Source: an uncultured Thermomicrobiales bacterium (GTDB lineage: Bacteria; Chloroflexota; Chloroflexia; Thermomicrobiales; UBA6265). Taken from it: a stretch of 32,610 bases of DNA. The stretch is from contig CADCWF010000105.1 of NCBI GenBank assembly GCA_902806345.1, positions 1-32,610 on the forward strand, written 5' to 3'. The notes below the pieces were generated by a model. That model saw only the letters and a list, made by a program, of their open reading frames with translations, was not told the origin of the DNA and did no database searches. Of this stretch, positions 32,019 through 32,610 are shown piece by piece. How positions within the stretch are numbered: the stretch's first letter is position 1; each line of letters begins with the position of its first letter. The translations under genes were made by a program, and so were the position numbers.

Positions 32019-32040
32019 GGCGCGACCTTAGCGTCGCGCC
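32019..32040 (-). terminator. Hairpin terminator downstream of the small gene
   Basis: GGCGCGAC (32019-32026), loop of six, GTCGCGCC (32033-32040), 43 bases beyond the stop codon of the 53-residue gene on the - strand. No U-run follows. Confidence 0.5.
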
Positions 32041-32082
32041 GAAGGCGGACAGGACGACCAGCCTCGATTGCTTCGGTTGTGA

Positions 32083-32244
32083 TCAGCGGTAGGAGGTCCG
32101 CCGGGCCGCCGAGTTACGTCGGGGCGCCATCGGCACCGGCACGGGGGCCGGCTTGGCGGGGGCGGCAAACGGACCGAGAACCCGGTTCAGGAGATCGGCC
32201 AGGCGGTCGACGATCGTGTCGGTTGCGGAGCGGTTGGACGGCAT
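32083..32244 (-). CDS. Small hypothetical protein, 53 residues
   Basis: ATG 32244 has GGGGAG (32256-32251) six bases upstream, one of the best ribosome sites in the window. The protein begins MPSNRSATDTIVDRLADLLN, an amphipathic helix, followed by a proline and alanine-rich stretch (about 27-40) and a basic tail ending PRRNSAARRTSYR. Third codon positions are strongly G or C. It resembles no family I know. Two perfect palindromes and a candidate -10 box lie upstream and a hairpin lies downstream, so it looks like an independent, regulated gene. A small DNA- or membrane-associated protein is possible but unproven. Confidence 0.6.
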   Translation of the reverse strand: MPSNRSATDTIVDRLADLLNRVLGPFAAPAKPAPVPVPMAPRRNSAARRTSYR

Positions 32245-32265
32245 TGGGATCTCCCCTCATCGACG

Positions 32266-32279
32266 GGTCCGCGCGGACC
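32266..32279. promoter_or_regulatory. Perfect palindrome in the leader of the small gene
   Basis: GGTCCGCGCGGACC, 14 bases, between the candidate -10 box and the ribosome site of the 53-residue gene. It could be an operator or a leader hairpin. Confidence 0.5.
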
Positions 32280-32292
32280 GGTCTCCCGATCT

Positions 32293-32327
32293 AGTCTACG
32301 CTGGCGCGAAGTAACGGGATGCATCCC
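32293..32327 (-). promoter_or_regulatory. Candidate promoter with an overlapping palindromic operator
   Basis: TAGACT on the - strand (32298-32293) could be the -10 box of the small gene. At 17 bases from it the -35 position falls on GGGATGCATCCC (32316-32327), a perfect 12-base palindrome with no good TTGACA match, as expected where an activator replaces the -35 contact. Confidence 0.4.
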
Positions 32328-32436
32328 TCGGCCCCGCTTGTTCCCTCGTGCTCGATGGTTGACCGCGACCGCCGTCGACGGTACTCCCACACGGTTCGCT
32401 GAGCGTTCGGTTGGTCAACCCGGTCGTTGGCAATGG

Positions 32437-32471
32437 CGGGTGATTGGAGGACGAGACGCCACGATCACCCG
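32437..32471 (-). terminator. Inverted repeat after the right-edge gene
   Basis: CGGGTGAT (32437-32444) and ATCACCCG (32464-32471), starting 13 bases beyond the stop codon of the gene cut by the window end. The 19-base loop makes it a modest terminator. Confidence 0.4.
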
Positions 32472-32483
32472 CATTGCTCCGCC

Positions 32484-32610
32484 TCACGCATCCTTCTTGC
32501 CACCGCGGTCGCGGTCGGTGTCCTCCGCGTCCGTCTTGGCTGGAAGCGGTGCCCCGAATCCCGGTTTCACCGGCAACAACATCCCTTCGTCCAGTACCAG
32601 GGTCAGGTCC
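32484..32610 (-). CDS. C-terminal end of an unidentified protein (5' end outside window)
   Basis: The last 41 codons of a - strand gene, ending at TGA 32486-32484. The visible part begins DLTLVLDEGMLLPVKPGFG and ends in a charged, hydrophilic tail rich in D, K and R. Codon bias is typical of the neighbours. There is too little to name a family. Confidence 0.55.
   Translation of the reverse strand, partial: DLTLVLDEGMLLPVKPGFGAPLPAKTDAEDTDRDRGGKKDA

Noticed and set aside
31732..32031. A 99-codon + strand open frame in the right-hand intergenic stretch
   Set aside because: No ribosome site, no codon bias, and it runs through the hairpin region with low-complexity arginine-rich sequence.

Overview
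The window is GC-rich bacterial chromosomal DNA with closely packed genes. GC-rich third codon positions, GTG and TTG starts, TTGACG-type -35 boxes, double-glycine PASTA kinase architecture, DUF3352/excalibur lipobox-free exported proteins and a selenocysteine SelD together suggest a Chloroflexota bacterium, most likely of the Thermomicrobia. That placement is inference from gene content, not from a marker phylogeny. I see no rRNA, tRNA, CRISPR array or complete insertion sequence.

Left part (1-6876, mostly + strand): the end of a DUF2905 membrane protein, then two tandem, diverged exported DUF3352 proteins that each carry an excalibur-like calcium-binding motif near the C-terminus, a strong hairpin terminator, and a Tat-exported peptide-type ABC substrate-binding protein standing alone without its permease. 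A hairpin-rich intergenic stretch follows. On the - strand comes an unusual PHP + AlbA_2 + unknown-domain fusion protein, divergent from a CvpA-like membrane protein with a C-terminal zinc ribbon and an M20 amidohydrolase.

Middle (11971-17756, - strand): one compact operon read from a recognisable promoter at 17756-17728: selD, rsmA, ispE, a PASTA-domain Ser/Thr kinase, and a degenerate metallo-beta-lactamase-like membrane protein. Two junctions are 4-base GTGA stop/start overlaps. selD has an in-frame UGA exactly at the catalytic cysteine position, so it is a selenoprotein whose true start lies 63 bases upstream of the first ATG a standard gene finder would use.

Right part (17963-30830): a DUF952 protein, an MMPL transporter translationally coupled to an AttH/CrtC-like exported protein, an M48 protease, a small hypothetical, MutM, a convergent Sir2 deacylase whose ribosome binding site is predicted to be buried in a hairpin, a GH1 beta-glucosidase, two double-domain universal stress proteins, a four-helix membrane protein, and adenine phosphoribosyltransferase.

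Right end (30831-32610): a scar of rearrangement. The first ~28 codons of a Tat-signal gene run head-on into the 3' end of a truncated HutC-type GntR regulator, and each of the two genes is preceded by the same TTGTCYAGACAA operator. Beyond it lie a poorly coding stretch, a well-equipped 53-residue small gene with two perfect palindromes in its promoter region, and the 3' end of an unidentified gene.
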